Shown: one piece after another, positions 51,857-62,201 of the stretch
Layout: each line of letters starts with the position of its first letter
Numbering within the stretch: the stretch's first letter is position 1
Assembly: GCF_004357985.1 (NCBI RefSeq)
Contig: NZ_SMTF01000001.1
Span: forward strand, 62,001-126,000
DNA: 64,000 nt
Direction of reading: 5' to 3'
DNA from: Luteimonas aestuarii
Lineage (GTDB): Bacteria; Pseudomonadota; Gammaproteobacteria; Xanthomonadales; Xanthomonadaceae
Notes under the pieces: model-generated
What the model was told of the DNA's origin: nothing
Seen by the model: the letters and a program-made list of their open reading frames with translations, nothing else
Databases searched by the model: none
Program-made: the position numbers and the translations under genes

Positions 51857-54151
51857 TCAGAAGTTGTAGCGCACCGACAGGTACCAGTCGCGCGGACGGC
51901 CGTAGTAGGCGGTCTGGATGTTGCCCACGCTGGAGAACTCTTGGCCTTCGATCTTGTAGACCTCGTCGGTCAGGTTGCGCACACCGGTGCGCACTTGCCA
52001 GGCGTACTGCGGCGAGTCCCACACCCCGTACAGGCCGAACAGCGTGTACGCGTCCTGCGAGAGGTTCGCGCGGTTGTCGACCGACAGCCAGGTGTCGCCG
52101 CGGTACGAGGCATCGCCGCCCACGGTCAGGGTGCCGGCGCCGCCCAGCGTGAACGCGTGCTGCAGGGCGATGCGCGCGGTCCAATCCGGGGTGAACGGCA
52201 CGTGCTCGTGCAGCGTCGGGTTGTACGCCGGGTTGGTCGGGTCCGTCGTGCGCAGGTCGTCGAAGCGCTTGTAACTGGCGTCGGTCCAACCCAGCTGCGC
52301 ACTGAGCGTGGTGGCGCTGCCGAGACGCGCGACGCCCTCGAACTCGAAGCCGTTGACCTCCATCTCCGCAGCGTTGAGTACCGGGAACGAGAACGTCGGC
52401 GTCGGCGATTCGGGGTTCAGCACTTCCGACACGCGCGCCTGGAAGTCCTTGTAGCGGCTGTGGAAGGCGGCGACGTTCGCCTGCAACCGACCGTCCTGCG
52501 AGCGCAGCTTGAAGCCGGCTTCGTAGGTCCACACGAACTCGGGATCGAACGCCGCCGCCGTGGTTTCCAGCGCGCTGTTGGCGCGGCCGTTGAAGCCGCC
52601 GGACTTGAAGCCGCGGTTGGCCGACACGTAACCCATCGCGTTGTCGCCGAAGGCCTTCTGCAGGCTGAGCGACGGCGTCACCGCACTCCACTTCTGGCGT
52701 GCCTGGAAGGCGACGGTCTCGTTGAGCGCGGCGAACGGCAGGATGCCCAGGAACAACGAAGTCGAATTCCAGAAAGTGCTGGTCGAACGCGCGTAGTCCT
52801 TCTCGTCCTCGGTGTAGCGCACGCCAGCGGCCAGCGTCCAGGTGGGCGCGAATTCCCAGTTGAAGTGGGCGAACGCGGCCTTGCTGGTGGTGCTGAGGTC
52901 GTCCTCGATGGTGCGCAGGAACTGCACCGGCACGCCGCCGTTGAAGAACAGGTCGTCGGCGTAAGCCTCCTGGTAGGACGGCACGTCTTCCTTCATGTAG
53001 TACAGGCCGAAAGTCGCCTGCAGGTTGCTGCCGTTGTCGTACTGCAGCTGCAGTTCCTGGCTCACCTGGTCCTGGTCCAATGCCACCAGCACGTCGCCCA
53101 GCTCGAACTCGGACGCATCGATATCGATGTAGGAATTGGTCTGCAGCTCGCGATAGGCAGTGATGCTCTTGAACAGCAGGCGGTCGCTGACATCCCACTC
53201 GGCGGTGAGCGACGCGCCGGTGTGGGTCATCTGCTGGCCCTGCCAGGGCGCGAACGAAGTGCGCGCGGTGAAGTCGAACTCGCCGGTCGGCGCCGGCTTC
53301 AGCACCACCGGGCCCAGCAGCAGGTCGGTGGCGACCAGCGGTGCGGTCGGGCGGCCGAGGGAGAGATCCGTGTCCTGCCGGGTGCGATCGACCGAGAGCG
53401 TGGCACGGAAGCCGTCGACCGGACGAAACGCGGCCTTGGCGCGGAAGGCAAACGTGTCGTCGCCATTGAAGCTGCGCCCGGTAGCCGGGTCGCGGATGAA
53501 ACCATCGTTGTCGATGCTGGCCACCGCAATGCTGGCCGCCACCGTCTCGCCCAACTGCCCGCCCGCGTAGAAACGGCCCTCGCGGCGACCATCGCGGCCG
53601 ACGGTCAGCTCGGCCGCGCCGCCCGCATCGGTGAACGGATCCTTGGTGTTGATCTTGATCGCGCCGCCGGTCGAATTCTTGCCGTACAGCGTGCCCTGCG
53701 GGCCGCGCAGCACTTCCACCTGCTGAACGTCGAACAGTGAGAACAGCGCGCCATTGATACGCGAGTAGTACACGTCGTCGACGTACATGCCCACGCCTGG
53801 GTCGAAGGTCTGCAACGCATCCGGCTGGCCGATGCCACGGATGAACACGTTGACGCTGTTGGCCGAACCACGACCCTGCACGATGTTGAGGTTGGGCACC
53901 GCGCCCTGCAGGCCATCGATGTTGCTGGCCTGCAGGTCCTTCAGCTGCTCTTCGCCGAAGGCGCTGACCGCCACCGGCACGTCCTGGATGGACTCGGCGC
54001 GGCGGCGTGCGGTCACCTGCACCGTGTCCAGGGTGGCCGCCTCGGACTGCGGCGTGGCCGTGGCGACGTCCTGCGCGACGACGGCCGGCGCGGCGGAGGC
54101 CAAGGCGACCGCCAGGCTCAGGGTGCTGTACTTCAGGTGCGTGCGCTTCAT
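51857..54151 (-). CDS. TonB-dependent outer-membrane receptor
   Basis: 764 residues from ATG 54151. Signal peptide (YSTLSLAVALASAAPAVVAQ), TonB box region LDTVQVTARRRAESIQDVPV, plug domain with NVFIRGIGQPDALQTFDPGVG and QVEVLRGPQGTLYGKNSTGG, then a 22-strand barrel ending VRYNF (terminal F). Type with short TonB box near the N-terminus, so no signalling domain. Imports a large or scarce substrate using TonB. The GntP permease is divergent from it 172 nt away, so both may serve the same substrate. Confidence 0.92.
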   Translation of the reverse strand: MKRTHLKYSTLSLAVALASAAPAVVAQDVATATPQSEAATLDTVQVTARRRAESIQDVPVAVSAFGEEQLKDLQASNIDGLQGAVPNLNIVQGRGSANSVNVFIRGIGQPDALQTFDPGVGMYVDDVYYSRINGALFSLFDVQQVEVLRGPQGTLYGKNSTGGAIKINTKDPFTDAGGAAELTVGRDGRREGRFYAGGQLGETVAASIAVASIDNDGFIRDPATGRSFNGDDTFAFRAKAAFRPVDGFRATLSVDRTRQDTDLSLGRPTAPLVATDLLLGPVVLKPAPTGEFDFTARTSFAPWQGQQMTHTGASLTAEWDVSDRLLFKSITAYRELQTNSYIDIDASEFELGDVLVALDQDQVSQELQLQYDNGSNLQATFGLYYMKEDVPSYQEAYADDLFFNGGVPVQFLRTIEDDLSTTSKAAFAHFNWEFAPTWTLAAGVRYTEDEKDYARSTSTFWNSTSLFLGILPFAALNETVAFQARQKWSAVTPSLSLQKAFGDNAMGYVSANRGFKSGGFNGRANSALETTAAAFDPEFVWTYEAGFKLRSQDGRLQANVAAFHSRYKDFQARVSEVLNPESPTPTFSFPVLNAAEMEVNGFEFEGVARLGSATTLSAQLGWTDASYKRFDDLRTTDPTNPAYNPTLHEHVPFTPDWTARIALQHAFTLGGAGTLTVGGDASYRGDTWLSVDNRANLSQDAYTLFGLYGVWDSPQYAWQVRTGVRNLTDEVYKIEGQEFSSVGNIQTAYYGRPRDWYLSVRYNF

Positions 54152-54323
54152 CGATGCCCCTCCCAGGGGTATGGCATGGCTTGCGGCCGGATGGCCGCCC
54201 ACCGGCAACAGTACGGACCGCGGCAGGCGGGCGGCATCGTACCTTCGGACAATGGGCCGACCCTCTGGCGCTGGCGACACTGGCGGCCCATCTGCGGCCC
54301 GGCCGCGCCGGAGAGCTGTGCGC

Positions 54324-55721
54324 ATGGAGTTCCTGATCGTCCTGGCGTCGCTGTGCTTCCTGATGTTCGTCGCCTACCGCGGCTACAGCGTGATCCTGTT
54401 CGCGCCGATCGCGGCGATGGGCGCGGTGCTGCTGACCGACCCCACCCTGGTGGCGCCGATGTTCACCGGACTGTTCATGGACAGGATGGTGGGCTTCCTG
54501 AAGCTGTATTTCCCGGTGTTCCTGCTGGGCGCGGTGTTCGGCAAGCTGATCGAGATCTCGGGGTTCTCGAAGTCGATCGTCGCCGCGACCATCCGCGTGG
54601 TCGGTGCGCAGCGGGCCATGCTGGCCATCGTGCTGGTCTGCGCGCTGCTGACCTACGGCGGCGTGTCGCTGTTCGTGGTGGTGTTCGCGGTGTACCCGTT
54701 CGCGGCGGAACTGTTCCGACAGGGGGACATCCCCAAGCGCCTGATCCCCGGCACGATCGCGCTCGGCGCGTTCACCTTCACCATGATGGCGCTGCCCGGC
54801 ACGCCGCAGATCCAGAACATCATCCCCACTGCCTTCTTCGGCACCGATGCCTGGGCCGCGCCTATCCTGGGCACGATCGGTTCGGTGCTGATCTTCGCCG
54901 CCGGCATGGCCTACCTGGAGTGGCGCCGCAAGCGCGCGGCATCGGCCGGCGAAGGCTACGGTACCGACCTGCGCAACGAGCCGGAACCGTTCGAAGGCGA
55001 GCGCCACGCCCACCCGCTGGTCGCACTGCTGCCGCTGGTACTGGTGGGCGTGTCGAACAAGGTGTTCACGGTGCTCATTCCACGCCTCTACGGCGAGAGC
55101 CACGCGTTCTCGCCATCGGCAATGGGCGACGCTACACCCGTGGTGCAGGAGGTCTCGCGCGTCGCCGCGATCTGGGCCGTGCAGGGCGCGCTGCTGGTGG
55201 GCATCCTTGCGGTGCTGCTGCTGGCGTGGAAGCCGGTGTCGCGCAAGTTCGCCGAAGGCACCAGGGCCGCGATCGGTGGCGCGCTGCTGGCATCGATGAA
55301 CACGGCGTCGGAGTACGGCTTCGGTGCGGTCATCGCTGCCCTGCCCGGCTTCCTGCTGGTGGCCAATGCGCTCAACTCGATCCCCGATCCGTTGGTCAAT
55401 GAAGCGATCACCGTCACTGCGCTCGCAGGCATCACCGGGTCGGCGTCGGGTGGCATGAGCATCGCGCTTGCCGCCATGTCGGAGAGCTTCATCGCCAACG
55501 CGCAGGCGGCAGGCATCCCGATGGAGGTGTTGCACAAGGTGGCGGCAATGGCATCGGGTGGCCTGGATACCCTTCCGCACAACGGTGCGGTCATCACCCT
55601 GCTCGCGGTGACCGGGCTCAGCCATCGCCAGTCCTACAAGGACATCTTCGCCATCACCCTGATCAGCACGGCTGCGGTGTTCGCGGTCATTGCCATCTAC
55701 TACCTGACCGGCTGGGTCTGA
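54324..55721 (+). CDS. GntP family permease, possibly for 3-hydroxybutyrate
   Basis: 465 residues, about 12 helices. LMFVAYRGYSVILFAPIAA, DRMVGFLKLYFPVFLLGAVFGKLIEISGFS, LPGTPQIQNIIPTAFFGT and NTASEYGFGAVIAALPGF are family blocks. The sequence looks close, from memory, to Pseudomonas/Ralstonia D-beta-hydroxybutyrate permeases, so a 3-hydroxybutyrate role is likely, and the PHB genes of 33-39 kb would supply or use it. Divergent from the TonB receptor. GGAGAG precedes the ATG. Confidence 0.83.
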   Translation: MEFLIVLASLCFLMFVAYRGYSVILFAPIAAMGAVLLTDPTLVAPMFTGLFMDRMVGFLKLYFPVFLLGAVFGKLIEISGFSKSIVAATIRVVGAQRAMLAIVLVCALLTYGGVSLFVVVFAVYPFAAELFRQGDIPKRLIPGTIALGAFTFTMMALPGTPQIQNIIPTAFFGTDAWAAPILGTIGSVLIFAAGMAYLEWRRKRAASAGEGYGTDLRNEPEPFEGERHAHPLVALLPLVLVGVSNKVFTVLIPRLYGESHAFSPSAMGDATPVVQEVSRVAAIWAVQGALLVGILAVLLLAWKPVSRKFAEGTRAAIGGALLASMNTASEYGFGAVIAALPGFLLVANALNSIPDPLVNEAITVTALAGITGSASGGMSIALAAMSESFIANAQAAGIPMEVLHKVAAMASGGLDTLPHNGAVITLLAVTGLSHRQSYKDIFAITLISTAAVFAVIAIYYLTGWV

Positions 55722-55843
55722 CACCACCGGTGGCAGCGGCAACCCTCCCCAGGCGAAACCGCGACGGGATTGCGCAACCGGTCACATACACGCCTCCGTT
55801 GCGCACATACCCTGCCGCGAGGGGATAGACAGGACCGCCTGCC

Positions 55844-57598
55844 ATGACCGACCAGCTCCCGGCCAGCCAGCGCAAGCTGCTGCAAGACGCGCACGCGCGA
55901 CGCTACCGCCTGAAGGGGGCGCCCCGCTTCCAACCGGCCCCGGCTGCGCCGGCAGCTGCAGCCGGCCCGGTCATGGCGGCCATCAGCCAGCCGCGCCTGC
56001 TGACCCTGGCCAAACCGCCTTTCGCCGTGCGCGCACTCAACAACCTCAGCTATGGCGCCACGGCTGCCAGCATCGCGGCGTTCAACGCGCTGGGCGCGAA
56101 CGACACCGCGCGCATGACCGCCTACGTCGACCAGCAGTTGAATTGGGAGTCGATCGACGACAGCGCGATGGAGGCCCGGCTGTCGGCCGCCGGATACACC
56201 ACGCTGGGCAAGACACTCGCGCAGCAATGGTCCCAGCACGTGCGCCAGGACGACTACAACACCCGCATGCGCCCCGGATGGGAAGTGCAACGCGCGGCGC
56301 TCGCCCGCGCGGTGCATTCGAAACGTCAGTTGTTCGAGATCGTCAACACGTTCTGGCACGACCATTTCAACGTGATGGTCACCGACTACGACTGCTGCCC
56401 GGTGTACGTGCACTACGACCGCGACGTGACCCGACAGCACGCGATGGGCAACTTCCGGCAGATGCTGGAAGCCGTGGCCCAGAGCACGGCGATGATGTAC
56501 TACCTCGACAACCTGTCGAACTCGCGTTCCGGCCCCAACGAGAATTTCGCCCGGGAATTGCTGGAGCTGCACACCTTCGGCGCCGAGAACTACCTCGGCT
56601 TCATGGATCCCTTCCAGGTACCACCCTGCCCCGAGGACCCGAGCTATCCGATCGGCTACACCGATATCGACGTCTACGAAACCGCGGCTGCGTTCACCGG
56701 CTGGTCGGTGAAGAACGGGCACTGGCAGTACCCGAGCGAGAACGACGGCACCTTCGTCTATCGCGCCGCCTGGCACGACACCGGGCCGAAGTTCGTGCTG
56801 GGCCGCTTCATCTATCCCGAGCAGCCAGCACTCAAGGATGGCCGCGACATCCTCGATCGCATCGCCAGCCATCCGCGCGTGGCGAAATTCATCTGCCGCA
56901 AGCTGATCCGCCGCTTCTTCAACGACGAGCCCACGCAGGATCTCGTCGACAGCGCCGCGGCGGTGTTCCGCCAGCACTGGCAGGCGCCCGACCAGATCAA
57001 GCGCACCCTGCGGCACATCCTGCTGTCCGATGCCGCGTTCCACAACTGGGGCATGAAGCAACGCCGTCCGTTCGAGGCCATCGCCGCCGCGCTGCGCGTA
57101 CTGGACTGCGACTGGACCTACCGGCTGGACGAAAACCGCAGCAACGACCTCAACTGGCGGATGGGCTTCACTGGCCACCAGCCCTACGACTGGCCGGCGC
57201 CCAACGGCTATCCGGACAAAGGACAAGCCTGGGGCGGCGCGAACAGCCACGCGATGACCTGGAAAACGCTGAACTGGCTGACCGAGACCAACAACGTCGC
57301 CGGCGACGGCAAGCTGTTGCCGATCCTGGAGACCACGCGCACCGGCGTTCCGGTTGCCCAGTGGACGGCGCGAAGGCTGGTGGACTTCTGGTGCACGCGC
57401 ATCCTCGGCTACCGGCCGGAAGCCTCGCGCTACAACACGCTGCTGGCGTTCATGGCGCAGAACGGCGACATCGACGGTTACGTCATCACCGATACCGACG
57501 CGTGGGCGCAGGGCGACCTCAAGCGCCACTACAACCACCAGCGCCTGCGCAGCATGGTGTCGCTGGTGCTGATGACCCCTGAATTCCTGAGCCGGTGA
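55844..57598 (+). CDS. DUF1800 domain protein
   Basis: 584 residues. The DUF1800 pattern runs RALNNLSYGATAASIAAFNALG, then WSQHVRQDDYNTRMRPGWEVQRAAL, VNTFWHDHFNVM, MTRQHAMGNFRQMLEAVAQSTAMMYYLDN-like and NENFARELLELHTFGAENY. The last third is helical. No clear N-terminal signal, so it may be cytosolic or travel with the Tat-signalled partner. The gene is 10 nt before DUF1501, its usual partner. Function unknown. Confidence 0.92.
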   Translation: MTDQLPASQRKLLQDAHARRYRLKGAPRFQPAPAAPAAAAGPVMAAISQPRLLTLAKPPFAVRALNNLSYGATAASIAAFNALGANDTARMTAYVDQQLNWESIDDSAMEARLSAAGYTTLGKTLAQQWSQHVRQDDYNTRMRPGWEVQRAALARAVHSKRQLFEIVNTFWHDHFNVMVTDYDCCPVYVHYDRDVTRQHAMGNFRQMLEAVAQSTAMMYYLDNLSNSRSGPNENFARELLELHTFGAENYLGFMDPFQVPPCPEDPSYPIGYTDIDVYETAAAFTGWSVKNGHWQYPSENDGTFVYRAAWHDTGPKFVLGRFIYPEQPALKDGRDILDRIASHPRVAKFICRKLIRRFFNDEPTQDLVDSAAAVFRQHWQAPDQIKRTLRHILLSDAAFHNWGMKQRRPFEAIAAALRVLDCDWTYRLDENRSNDLNWRMGFTGHQPYDWPAPNGYPDKGQAWGGANSHAMTWKTLNWLTETNNVAGDGKLLPILETTRTGVPVAQWTARRLVDFWCTRILGYRPEASRYNTLLAFMAQNGDIDGYVITDTDAWAQGDLKRHYNHQRLRSMVSLVLMTPEFLSR

Positions 57599-57608
57599 GG
57601 ATGACGCC

Positions 57609-59138
57609 ATGAGTATCGAACTCGACCGCCGCGAATTCCTCAAGGGCTGCTGCGCCACCGCCGCCATCGGCGCCGTCGGCCCATCCCTGCTGTTCGGCAG
57701 CCCGGCCCACGCGGCGGTGAACAACCACGACACCATCGTGCACATCTTCCTGCGCGGCGGCATCGATGGCCTGAACCTCGTGGTACCGGTGTCCGGCAAC
57801 GACCGCACGCATTACGAACAGGCGCGCCCCAACCTGTCGATCGCCGCCAGCGGCGCCTACGGCGCGCTGCCGCTGACGCTGTCCAACGGATCGGCGACCG
57901 GCTTCGGCCTGCACCCCTCCGCGACCGGGCTCAACGACATCTGGGCCGACGGCAGGCTGGCCATCGTGCACTGCTGTGGCATGCAGACCACGGTCACGCG
58001 CAGCCACTTCGACGCGCAGCTCTATCTCGACCTCGGCACGCCCGGCAGCCAGGGCAACGGCACCGGCTGGATCACGCGCGCGTGGAACACGCAGCCCGAT
58101 GCATCGTCGCAAGTCGTGATGCCGGCGGTGGCGGTGAACAGCCGCACGCCGGCCAACCTGCTCGGCGCCACCGACGCGCTGACCATGGGCAGCCCGACCG
58201 ATTTCGCGCTCAACGCCGGTGCGTGGCAGTGGCAGATGCGACGCGACGACGGCTATCCCGCAGGCTTCAAGGGGGTCAATGAAACCCTGGCAAGCCTGTG
58301 GAACGGACAGACACGAGTGGAGCGCAGCGGACGCGCCGCCGATGCGGCGTTGCGCGTGGTCGCCCAGCAACCGTACACGGCGACCCTGCCTGCGTCGTGG
58401 CCCACCTCCAACTTCGCCCGGCAGCTCTGGACCGTGGCGCAATCGATCCGCTTCAACCTGGGCCTGCGTTACGCCACCGTGGACCTCGGCGGCTGGGACA
58501 CCCACGATGGACAGGGCACTGCCGGCAGCGGCTACCACTACTACCAGAACAAGATCGCAGAACTCTCGCAGGCGTTGACCGCGCTGTACGGGGAGTTGAA
58601 GAACAGCGGCGAAATGGCACGCGTCACCGTGGTGGTGCAGTCCGAGTTCGGCCGTCGCGTGCGCCAGAACGGCAGCGGCGGCACCGACCACGGCTATGGC
58701 AACCCGCTGCTGGTGTTCGGCGGTCCGGTCAACGGGCGCCGCTTCTACGGCACATGGGCTGGCCTGGATCCGGAGATCCTCTCGCCACACTTCGGCGACG
58801 TGCCTGTCACCACCGATTTCCGGCACGTGTTTTCCGAGTTGTTGGCCAAGCGCATGGGCCATACCCGCATCGGCGAGGTGTTCCCCGGCTACGGGATACC
58901 CTCAGCCCTTGGCATCGTCGGTACCGGCGTCGCCGCCATGGCCGCGCAGGCGGCCCAGCCCGCCGTCGCCAACATCACCACGCATCCGCAGCCGGCCGTG
59001 GGTTCCTCCCTGCCCACCGCCGGCGAAGCAAGGACCACGACGTCGCGAAGCATCGCGTTCTTGCCGCGCAGCGTCTCGCAGCCGCTGTTGCGGTGGCGAC
59101 TCAAGCTGTACCGGTTGATGCTGCAACATCGCCTGTAG
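57609..59138 (+). CDS. DUF1501 domain protein with Tat signal
   Basis: 509 residues. RREFLKGCCATAAIGAVG is a twin-arginine signal. Then HIFLRGGIDGLNLVVP, ARPNLSIAASG, FGLHPSATGLNDIWADGRLAIVHCCGM, SHFDAQLYLDLGTP and TVVVQSEFGRRVRQNGSGGTDHG belong to DUF1501 (sulfatase/alkaline-phosphatase-like fold). Pair with DUF1800 10 nt upstream; folded and exported by Tat. The pair is widespread and its substrate unknown. Confidence 0.92.
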   Translation: MSIELDRREFLKGCCATAAIGAVGPSLLFGSPAHAAVNNHDTIVHIFLRGGIDGLNLVVPVSGNDRTHYEQARPNLSIAASGAYGALPLTLSNGSATGFGLHPSATGLNDIWADGRLAIVHCCGMQTTVTRSHFDAQLYLDLGTPGSQGNGTGWITRAWNTQPDASSQVVMPAVAVNSRTPANLLGATDALTMGSPTDFALNAGAWQWQMRRDDGYPAGFKGVNETLASLWNGQTRVERSGRAADAALRVVAQQPYTATLPASWPTSNFARQLWTVAQSIRFNLGLRYATVDLGGWDTHDGQGTAGSGYHYYQNKIAELSQALTALYGELKNSGEMARVTVVVQSEFGRRVRQNGSGGTDHGYGNPLLVFGGPVNGRRFYGTWAGLDPEILSPHFGDVPVTTDFRHVFSELLAKRMGHTRIGEVFPGYGIPSALGIVGTGVAAMAAQAAQPAVANITTHPQPAVGSSLPTAGEARTTTSRSIAFLPRSVSQPLLRWRLKLYRLMLQHRL

Positions 59139-59273
59139 TTGGGCGGCACGATTCGGGCGATTGCTCCACGACGGCAGCCGCGGCGAACGTCCATGTCTCC
59201 GCGCCATCGCGCGGATGCCGGCAGGTAGCGAACGGAGGCGCTCCTCGCGAACGCGGCCAATCCATCCGCTCGT

Positions 59274-59382
59274 CGCATCCCGCCGCCGCATCCACGGATG
59301 TAACAGCGCCGCCCCGATGCCGTCGCAACCAAGCGGATATCGGGCCGCGACTTGCGGCGGCACCGGGGAGGCGCACGCGGAT
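59274..59382 (+). repeat. Dispersed repeat copy 2
   Basis: Second copy of the element at 48146-48252, same orientation, in the gap between DUF1501 and pnp (59139-59484). It starts CGCATCCCGCCGCCGCATCC and holds CAACCAAGCGGATATCG. I see no other copy in the window. Confidence 0.6.
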
Positions 59383-59426
59383 GCGGCTTTCGCATCGCCT
59401 GCAGGCCCGACGCCATCGACAAACGA

Positions 59427-59452
59427 AAAGAGCGGGCTTCCGCCCGCTCTTT
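59427..59452 (-). terminator. pnp terminator (bidirectional hairpin)
   Basis: AAAGAGCGGGC, loop TTCC, GCCCGCTCTTT: a perfect 11-bp stem beginning 33 nt after the pnp stop codon. The A/T-flanked stem works in both directions, so it could also end the DUF1501 transcript. Confidence 0.9.
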
Positions 59453-59484
59453 CCTGATACGCGTAGAAGGTGCGTGGCGGCGGC

Positions 59485-61593
59485 TTACGCGGCCGGCACG
59501 CCCTCGCCTTCCTCGATCGCCTTCATCGACAGGCGGATGCGGCCCTGCTTGTCGACCTCGAGAACCTTGACCTTGACCACGTCGCCTTCCTTGAGCACGT
59601 CGCCGACCTTCTCGACGCGCTCGTTGGAAATCTGCGAGACGTGCACCAGCCCGTCCTTGCCGGGGGAGATGGTGACGAACGCACCGAAGTCCATGATCTT
59701 GGCAACCTTGCCCTCGTAGATGCGACCCGGCTCGACGTCGGAGGTGATCTGCTCGATGCGGTCCTTCGCGGCCTGGCCTGCAACGGCATTGACCGAGGCA
59801 ATGGTGATCGTACCGTCGTCCTGGATGTCGATCTGGGTGCCGGTTTCCTTGGTGATGGCCTGGATCACCGAACCGCCCTTGCCGATCACTTCGCGGATCT
59901 TGTCGGGATGGATCTTGATGGTGATCAGGCGCGGCGCGAACTCGCTGAGCTCGGGACGGGCTTCGGTCAGCGCGTTGGCCATCTCGCCCAGAATGTGGAG
60001 GCGGCCCTGCTTGGCCTGCGCCAGCGCGACCCTCATGATCTCCTCGGTGATGCCCTGGATCTTGATGTCCATCTGCAGCGCCGAGATGCCATTGGTGGTA
60101 CCGGCCACCTTGAAGTCCATGTCACCCAGGTGATCTTCGTCGCCCAGGATGTCCGACAGCACGACGAAGTCGTCGCCTTCCTTCACCAGGCCCATCGCGA
60201 TGCCCGCGACCGGCGCCTTGATCGGCACGCCGGCGTCCATCAGCGCCAGCGAGGAACCGCAGACCGACGCCATCGACGAGGAGCCATTCGACTCGGTGAT
60301 TTCCGAGACGACTCGGATGGTGTACGGGAACTCTTCCATCGTCGGCATCACGGCGAGCACGCCGCGCTTGGCGAGGCGGCCGTGGCCGATCTCGCGACGC
60401 TTCGGGCCCATCATGCGGCCGGCTTCACCCACCGAGTACGGAGGGAAGTTGTAGTGGAACAGGAAGTGTTCCTTGTACTCGCCGGCGACGGCATCGATGA
60501 TCTGGCCATCGCGTGCGGTGCCGAGGGTCACCGCCACGATCGCCTGCGTCTCGCCGCGAGTGAACAGCGAGGAGCCGTGCACGCGTGGCAGGATGCCGAC
60601 CTTCGACGCGATCGGGCGGACGGTGTCGGGCGCGCGGCCGTCGATACGCACCTTGGTCTTGAGGACCGAGTTGCGCATGGTCTGGTATTCCTGCTCACCG
60701 AATTCCTTCGACAGCTCGCCGGACGACCAGGCATTTGCCTCGGCCTGCGGCGCGAGCGCCTCGAGGATCGCCTTCTTCACGGTGGAAATGGCGTCCTTGC
60801 GCTCGAGCTTGTCGCGCACCTGGAACGCGCTGGCGAGCTGCTCGCCCACCGCATTGCGGATGGCGGACACCAGGCCTTCGTTGGCGGCCGGGGCCGACCA
60901 TTCCCACTTCGGCTTGCCCGCTTCGGCGACCAGTTCGTTGACCGCGGCGATCGCGACCTGCATCTGCTGGTGGCCGAACATCACGGCGCCCAGCATCACG
61001 TCTTCCGACAGTTCCTTCGCTTCGGATTCGACCATCAGGACCGCGGGCGCGGTACCGGCGACCACCAGTTCCAGGTCCGAATCCTTCAGCTCGCTGACGG
61101 TCGGGTTGAGCAGGTACTGGCCGTCCTTGTAGCCGACCTTGGCGGCGCCGATGGGCCCGTCGAACGGCGCGCCCGACAGCGACAGCGCGGCGGACGCGCC
61201 GATCAGGGCGAGGATGTCGCCGTCGACTTCCGGGTTCATCGACATCACGGTGGCGATGATCTGCACTTCATTGCGGAAGCCATCGGGGAACAGTGGACGG
61301 ATCGGGCGATCGATCAGGCGCGAGATCAGCGTCTCCTTCTCGGTCGCGCGGCCTTCGCGCTTGAAGAAGCCGCCGGGGATGCGGCCACCGGCATAGAACT
61401 TTTCCTGGTAATCCACGGTCAGCGGGAAGAAGTCCTGGCCTTCGCGTGCGGTCTTGTTGGCCACGGCGCTGACCAGCAGCACGGTGCCTTCGCACGACAC
61501 CATCACGGCGCCGCCGGCCTGGCGGGCGATCTCGCCGGTCTCGAGGGTCACGGCCTGGTTGCCGTACTGGAAGGTCTTGGTCACTTTTGCCAC
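59485..61593 (-). CDS. pnp: Polyribonucleotide nucleotidyltransferase
   Basis: 702 residues from GTG 61593 (AAGGA eight bases upstream). Two RNase PH domains, KH ([25 protein letters not shown]) and S1 ([30 protein letters not shown]) at the C-terminus. Degrades RNA 3' to 5' with phosphate and is part of the degradosome. Follows rpsO in the standard order. The frame extends upstream without PNPase homology, so GTG 61593 is preferred over 61755. Confidence 0.96.
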   Translation of the reverse strand: MAKVTKTFQYGNQAVTLETGEIARQAGGAVMVSCEGTVLLVSAVANKTAREGQDFFPLTVDYQEKFYAGGRIPGGFFKREGRATEKETLISRLIDRPIRPLFPDGFRNEVQIIATVMSMNPEVDGDILALIGASAALSLSGAPFDGPIGAAKVGYKDGQYLLNPTVSELKDSDLELVVAGTAPAVLMVESEAKELSEDVMLGAVMFGHQQMQVAIAAVNELVAEAGKPKWEWSAPAANEGLVSAIRNAVGEQLASAFQVRDKLERKDAISTVKKAILEALAPQAEANAWSSGELSKEFGEQEYQTMRNSVLKTKVRIDGRAPDTVRPIASKVGILPRVHGSSLFTRGETQAIVAVTLGTARDGQIIDAVAGEYKEHFLFHYNFPPYSVGEAGRMMGPKRREIGHGRLAKRGVLAVMPTMEEFPYTIRVVSEITESNGSSSMASVCGSSLALMDAGVPIKAPVAGIAMGLVKEGDDFVVLSDILGDEDHLGDMDFKVAGTTNGISALQMDIKIQGITEEIMRVALAQAKQGRLHILGEMANALTEARPELSEFAPRLITIKIHPDKIREVIGKGGSVIQAITKETGTQIDIQDDGTITIASVNAVAGQAAKDRIEQITSDVEPGRIYEGKVAKIMDFGAFVTISPGKDGLVHVSQISNERVEKVGDVLKEGDVVKVKVLEVDKQGRIRLSMKAIEEGEGVPAA

Positions 61594-61742
61594 GTTGGAT
61601 GTCCTTGGGTCTTGATCGTTGGACCACCCGGGACCCATGCCCCGGACGGGTGGCCGCGTGCACGCGACCGGAATTGCTGGCGATGGGTGTGGGCGTCCTG
61701 CCCCGTACAACAGGACAACCGCATCGGCTGCCCCAAAAACAA

Positions 61743-61770
61743 CGCCGCGGCGCATTTCTGCGCCGCGGCG
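61743..61770 (-). terminator. rpsO intrinsic terminator
   Basis: CGCCGCGGCGCA, loop of four, TGCGCCGCGGCG (12-bp stem) just after the rpsO stop, followed on the minus strand by TTGTTTTT. It separates rpsO from pnp, with partial read-through likely. Confidence 0.88.
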
Positions 61771-61780
61771 GTGGTCCGGC

Positions 61781-62041
61781 TTACCGGCGCAGGCCCAGCT
61801 TCTGGATCAGGGCCTTGTAGCGCTCGGCATCCTTGCGATGCAGGTAATCGAGCAGGCTGCGGCGACGGTTGACCATCATCAGCAGGCCGCGCCTGCCATG
61901 GTGGTCCTTCTTGTGGGTCTTGAAGTGCTCGGTCAGGTGCGCGATGCGCGCCGACAGCAGGGCGACCTGGACTTCCGGGCTACCGGTGTCGTTGTCGCCG
62001 CGCTTGTGTTCTTCGATGATCTTGCTGTTGTCGATGGACAT
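61781..62041 (-). CDS. rpsO: 30S ribosomal protein S15
   Basis: 86 residues from ATG 62041. [38 protein letters not shown] in part and [23 protein letters not shown] at the end are unmistakable. Binds 16S rRNA in the central domain. The extra codons upstream to 62095 are not S15-like. Confidence 0.97.
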   Translation of the reverse strand: MSIDNSKIIEEHKRGDNDTGSPEVQVALLSARIAHLTEHFKTHKKDHHGRRGLLMMVNRRRSLLDYLHRKDAERYKALIQKLGLRR

Positions 62042-62201
62042 GCTGTTGCCTCTTGACGCGTGGCAGGCAGAGAGCGCCGTGTCGTCGACACGCACGGCCT
62101 ACCGCCTTGGCCCGCCTTGGATGGATGGAACCGGCAGGATGCCGGAAGTGCTTGAAAAAGCCGCGGAATTGTAACGGCTCAGCCGTCCGTGGACAAGGCG
62201 C

